In this document: positions 59,800-64,000 of the stretch, piece by piece
Layout of the letters: each line of letters opens with the position of its first letter
Numbering within the stretch: the first letter of the stretch is position 1
Source: Wyeomyia smithii
Taxonomy: Eukaryota; Arthropoda; Insecta; Diptera; Culicidae
Reading direction: 5' to 3'
DNA length: 64,000 nt
NCBI RefSeq assembly: GCF_029784165.1
Contig: NC_073694.1
Coordinates: 49,261,674 to 49,325,673, forward strand
Notes under the pieces: model-generated
Databases searched by the model: none
What the model saw: only the letters and a program-made list of their open reading frames with translations
What the model was told of the DNA's origin: nothing
Made by a program: the position numbers and the translations under genes

Positions 59800-60500
59800 G
59801 GACAGCAGTGACACCAGCGAATCAGGGCCTTCGATGTTTTTTTAGAAGTTCTCGCATCCATAACAGCTTCCGGCATCTTTGTGCCACGAACTCAGTTTCT
59901 ATTGAATAGAGAGCGACGCAGGTTTGTTTGCGGGTACCCCAACTTACCAAACCACCGCCTAACTTGATAAGGGAACCGGAGTTGGATCTTTGATCCTCTT
60001 TATCTCCAACCCAATCTGCGTCTACAAGGCACTGCATAACTTCGCTTCCGGAGCCCGGATTTCGTTCACCTTTCTATGTTATTTCCGAGGAGCAGAGCAA
60101 TTCTCACAGGCTTGAGAATTTCCGTCCTGCTTTTATGAAAGGTCCACTTGCACCCTACGATTATGCTTCCAGGTGGCAGAACTACAACTCTTACGCTGTC
60201 CCGTAGCAACTGTAGCTCTGTCTTAGTCGCGTTTTGCTTCGGATGGCTTTAGGGAATACTTTCTCAGGCTCATTAGTGCTATTACCGGTGAGACCGGTAA
60301 CCTCTCCGTAACGTTGTGGCTGAATTCCATTGGTAGATCGATGTCTCCATCTTCTTGACTTGATTGCTCGGCATCATCGTTATTGTTGCAATCGCAATCT
60401 CCTCCGACAATGGTAACCATCATCGGTTTCACGGCCGTCGTTGTCGCTTTCTTTTTTATAATCGTCGTTGTCGCTTTCATCATCAAGGGTCTCTTGTTGG
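59800..60500 (-). pseudogene. Ty1/copia RNase H remnant and preceding region
   Basis: The minus strand 60037-59822 encodes LQ/MQCLVDADWVGDKEDQRS, NSGSLIKLGGGLVSWGTRKQ, TCVALYSIETEFVAQ, the copia RNase H signature (DADWAxDxxDRKSTSG...SWxSRKQxxVALSSTEAEY). ALYSIETEF carries the usual acidic residue. The preceding 60050-60500 region encodes acidic, serine-rich residues (AEQSSQEDGDIDLPMEF) as between integrase and RT in copia. The RT itself is missing: an internal deletion. Confidence 0.85.
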
Positions 60501-60559
60501 CTTCAGGTTGGAGTAGAATTCAACGGTGTTCTCCTTCTGAAAGCTTACAACAAGATCAT

Positions 60560-61035
60560 CTAGTGTCTAGTCTTCTGTGGCATCTCTGCTGATGTAAATT
60601 TTGCGAGTGGTTTTGTCCACCGATACGCCTTGTGATCCGGGGAATATTCCATTAACGTCAGCTTCCGAAATGTACGATTAAGTCTTTTCTCTAGTGCTTC
60701 GAGATGTGTACCCAGGTGCTGGCACCTAAAACTTGAAGATGGCTGACCATTCCACAGCTCATATGGCGTAATTAAAATAGATCTTGATGGTGATATATTT
60801 TGCAGATATTCAGTGTTCAATGCTGTAGATACCGACTCATCTCGACCAGACCGGGTTCCACCGCTCTAAACCTCCATTTTGCTGTGGACTCTGTGTGTTG
60901 CGTCTGGATGCCCTCTCGACGATACATAGAACGATCGAAACCTCTTGTTGTACTTTCCTCCACTTTTGGTTTGCGGTCAAACTGGATTTTAGCTGCCTCG
61001 ACATATTCTTGAATTTTGTCCGCTGCTTCCGACAA
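60560..61035 (-). pseudogene. Ty1/copia integrase C-terminal remnant
   Basis: REGIQTQHTESTAKWRFRAV (intact form: GIxHQHTVPxTPQQNGVAER) and EPGLVEMSRYLQH are followed by YLQNISPSRSILITPYELWN GQPS and DHKAYRW, the conserved TPYELWNGRKP...GYSxxHKAYR end of copia integrase. Frameshifts split it into at least two frames. With the RNase H piece it gives one decayed copia element reading leftwards. No LTRs recognised. Confidence 0.85.
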
Positions 61036-63650
61036 CTCTCAGAGATGCTCGTTTTCGATTCCTTGGGGAAGGGTGTACGAGAACTTTTACCCTTGCAGTA
61101 ACACTTGCAGGTTGTCTTGGTTTCGCACTCGTTGATCTCTGATCCGCGATTTTCCTAAAGCAGATGGACTAAATCCCGAAAGAAAAGGGACTGGGTCCCG
61201 ATGGCCTGATGCCACTCATGCTTCAGAACTTGTTGCTCCCACCGGACAGTAAGTTGTCTTCCTTCGGTTGCTTCACGTAGTAAAAGCATTGTTTGAGTGA
61301 ACGGAACGGACAAGAGTAACATATTAGAGCTATTATAGCTATTATAATACGACTTAGTAAAATTTGGCAACAAAATTTGTAAGGCATTGTTCTTATGTAT
61401 TCTAATATTTTGTAACACCAGTTTCAAATCCTGTTAATAATTACTTTATCAAGATAGCGCCACCTGGTAATTTTGTTCCCAACCTCCGGACCGGCAAAAA
61501 CTTTAATCTAGAACAAAATCTGACAATTTGCGGTAGATGCAGAAGGAATGGGTCAACGGAAACTTTTTCTATCCTCAACCAACAACCAAACTTCTGACAC
61601 AACACTAAGGTCCCAAACCATTTTTCATTGCCAAAACAGAGCCCAAAGTCATCAAAAAACCGTAATCTTTTGTATATATGCTTTCAGCCGACTCAAACCC
61701 TTTGATCGTTGAAACCACTTAACGTCCTAGCGCAAAGATTACATGATAATCTCAATCTAAATTAATTAAACAAACGACAAACATTACACGCTCATTGCAG
61801 CCGCATGCCATGGGACCCACGCTACAGCTTGTCGTTATTATGCTGCGGAGCTCGAGCTACAAGGAGAAAAAAGCGGGTGCCGTAAAGCATGCTTTTTTAA
61901 TGGTTGTGTACTTGTCATTTCGGAACTTTTCCCTCTTCGAGGAATTAGCGCTGCTTGTTGCATGTTGCCTGACGGGTTCGTTGGTTAAACAGCCCGCAAA
62001 TATTGACTGTTTTGCCTTTTTTTTTCGTGAATGGAGATGAACTTTATGGCACCTCACGACCGTGCCACGGAAAGAATGACGTAATATCGTGCCGTTCGTG
62101 AGATGCTAGAAAACTTATCGGAATGAGGAAATCTTTAAAAGAAATAAATTTTATAATGTTTAAATATTAACTAGTTCGAATAGTGCACAACTCTTCTGAA
62201 GTTGATGCCAACCTTACTGAACCACATCAATTAGAGCCCTTTTTCCCTAATGTTCATCCTATGGAATCGTATTACACTTTAAATCAGAATGCTTAATACC
62301 TCAAGTTTACACATAAACCACAAGCGTCATGGAGTCTGTGCACACCGGGGGAATTCGAGCCCCCCCCCCCCTCTCTAGCACAAGGATACCTTCACGGTAC
62401 GATGCATCCAGTCAGGCGTGAGAGATAATAAATGTGCTCTAGATTGAGTTTCCGATTTCGCTTTCCCTCGTGCTGAAATTTCCAAATCCTGTGCACAGCA
62501 GTGGTGTAAAACGAAACCGATTCGAGCACGATTTCAGAGAATTCCGTCTGTCTGTCCGTTCCGGGATGTCTGTTTCGCTGCCAGACTGTCTTCCACAGGT
62601 CGGTGCGCCCCGGAATCGGAGCACTAAATCTTATCACAACCCGTTTGCGTTCGCATTCATTTCCCCCAGAGCAGTGCACACCGTGAATGATGTCTTGTCT
62701 GTTTTTCCTTTCGTGCGATCTCTATTTCGCTTTCGACTGAAATGTGGTTCAACATGTGTACGAAAAGCTTCCTATGTTAAGTGCATGTTAAATTGTGCCG
62801 TCATTTATGGAGCACTCTCTGTGAATTCTTCTGCTCTACCGCTCAATTGAAATGATCGATATCAACTCGAAAATCGGGCATTTACAGCGTTTCGCAGTTT
62901 AACATCCGCTTTGTAATGGCGTAAATACTTTCGGTAATCGCTTCGGTAAATTTTTCACCGAACTGAGTCGGGCTTGCAAATTCCACTGTTCTCAAGTTTA
63001 CCAATACATGAAATCAATGGACTTTTTCGCACTGGAAGAATCACCTCGTTCGCATGGACTGACTGAATGGACTGAAGCACACTTTCAACATCCTTATGAG
63101 CACAGATAAATCGTGCCCCAATTATTTATGCGTGTCGGATTTGTTGGTTTTCCGCGACAGTCCAAGAAGAACTGCCTGCTCCGTTCGGCAAGCAGTCGGT
63201 CAGCAAAAACCTCCACCAAAGCTCGGTAAAAATGACCAATCCATTACGAGCGGGCGAGCAAGCGCGAAGCCTTTTGGACGTAAACAATTTATGGCTCGTT
63301 TATCTTCGGGCAGTATTTTTTCAACATAAATCGTTGCGGTGCGGGTATGAAACGTCGGTGCACATAGAACCCACATTATGGAAAGTGTTTAGGACTTTAA
63401 TCACAGGCTTCACTAAATAAAATATTTGTGTGGATAAAAAGGTTTCACAGTGTTGTCATGAACTGATTTTATAAGAAACAGCTTTAACAAAAATAACGTA
63501 AATCTTGTTAAGTTTTGTTTGTGTATACCGCAATAACTGATTAAAGCATGAATTTTTACTTTAAAAAAACGTAAAATAACAAATAGAATATAGAAAATCG
63601 GTAAATTGCAATGATGCCAACGCGATCAATTATGAAAAAACAGATACATA
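61036..63650. other. Long unassigned stretch
   Basis: Right of the copia piece, a 90-codon minus ORF (61155-61427) shows no gag motif. A poly-C run lies near 62359. A 126-codon plus ORF (62470-62850) is in GC-richer DNA but is opposed by minus-strand ORFs and has no motif. Nothing else recognised; it may hold single-copy DNA. Confidence 0.3.
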
Positions 63651-64000
63651 ATAAATTGAAAAACTTCAAATGTAAATTGAAAAACTTCAAATGTGTTCAA
63701 ATTTACCTGAATTAAGGTATTCACTTTCACTTACTAGGATCTTAATTCACTGAAATCCATGAATGAGAAAGACTATTTCGAAACAGAATAAGAAATAACA
63801 AGTGAAAATGAGAAATGAGAAAAGCGATATAGATTGCGAAATAGAATGAGAAAATCAAAACAGGAAAAGAATTTCGAAAAATAAATTAAGTTTGAAAAAA
63901 AAAAAAAGAGAAACTAAAAAAGAGAAAGAAAATTTCGAAAGAGAAAAATTATTTTGAAAAAATTAATCCTCCTAGCGGTCAGACCCAGCCTTTCTCATTC
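63651..64000. repeat. Short tandem duplication and A/G-rich end
   Basis: aaattgaaaaacttcaaatg occurs twice in tandem (about 63653-63692). Purine-rich DNA with repeated gagaaa and ttcgaaa words follows to the window end. No coding signal. Confidence 0.6.

Noticed and set aside
61155..61427. Copia gag
   Set aside because: Position upstream of the integrase fits, but no zinc knuckle or gag motif is present.

Overview
This window looks like a repeat-rich region of an insect genome, most likely a mosquito (Culicidae, probably culicine). The evidence is the company of elements rather than any host gene: tRNA-derived SINEs of culicine type, RTE/JAM-like LINEs on both strands, a DD37E IS630-Tc1-mariner element (a group first described from Aedes), Helitrons ending in GGGTCAGCTAGT-type termini, Penelope-like, BEL/Pao and Ty1/copia remnants, and many TIR elements. 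I found no convincing host protein-coding gene, tRNA or rRNA. Every recognisable coding stretch is a broken transposon ORF. The species call is inference.

Layout. 0-10 kb: a composite tandem array (0.3-1.4 kb), two small TIR elements, otherwise AT-rich unassigned DNA. 10.2-11.2 kb: a TAA-flanked TIR element holding a second small element. 12.0-15.6 kb: an internally deleted Helitron, split by a TAA-flanked TIR element that itself carries a SINE with 17-bp target-site duplications (TSDs). 15.6-17.4 kb: an RTE-like LINE on the minus strand. 18-25 kb: AT-rich DNA with a hAT-type element (8-bp TSD) and a TA-flanked MITE. 25.2-29.9 kb: a DD37E element interrupted by a Penelope-like element (13-bp TSD), then a hAT element with a transposase C-terminus. 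30-37 kb: Tc1, mariner, pogo/psq-type, Jockey-like and other LINE fragments. 38.9-42.3 kb: two large inverted-repeat elements, one containing a hAT MITE. 42.3-46.9 kb: tandem repeats, a SINE piece split by a hAT element, a Tc1 remnant, a non-autonomous Helitron full of tandem repeats, and another SINE. 47-50.5 kb: nothing recognised. 50.5-55.3 kb: a second RTE-like LINE (plus strand) interrupted by a TA MITE, a 586-bp SINE, a hAT MITE and an LTR-like block. 55.7-58.7 kb: an ~860-bp CCCTCT tract, BEL/Pao integrase remnants and two ~190-bp (TA)n tracts. 59.8-61.0 kb: copia integrase and RNase H remnants. 61-64 kb: nothing recognised, A-rich at the end.

The strongest results are nested insertions whose boundaries can be set to the base, because the TSDs and the interrupted reading frames agree. 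The elements do not work together as a pathway; they record successive insertion, deletion and decay. Possibly functional oddities are hairpins (long inverted repeats, a perfect 19-bp stem, a hammerhead-like fold in the Penelope element) and a short unidentified ORF at 37.2 kb.
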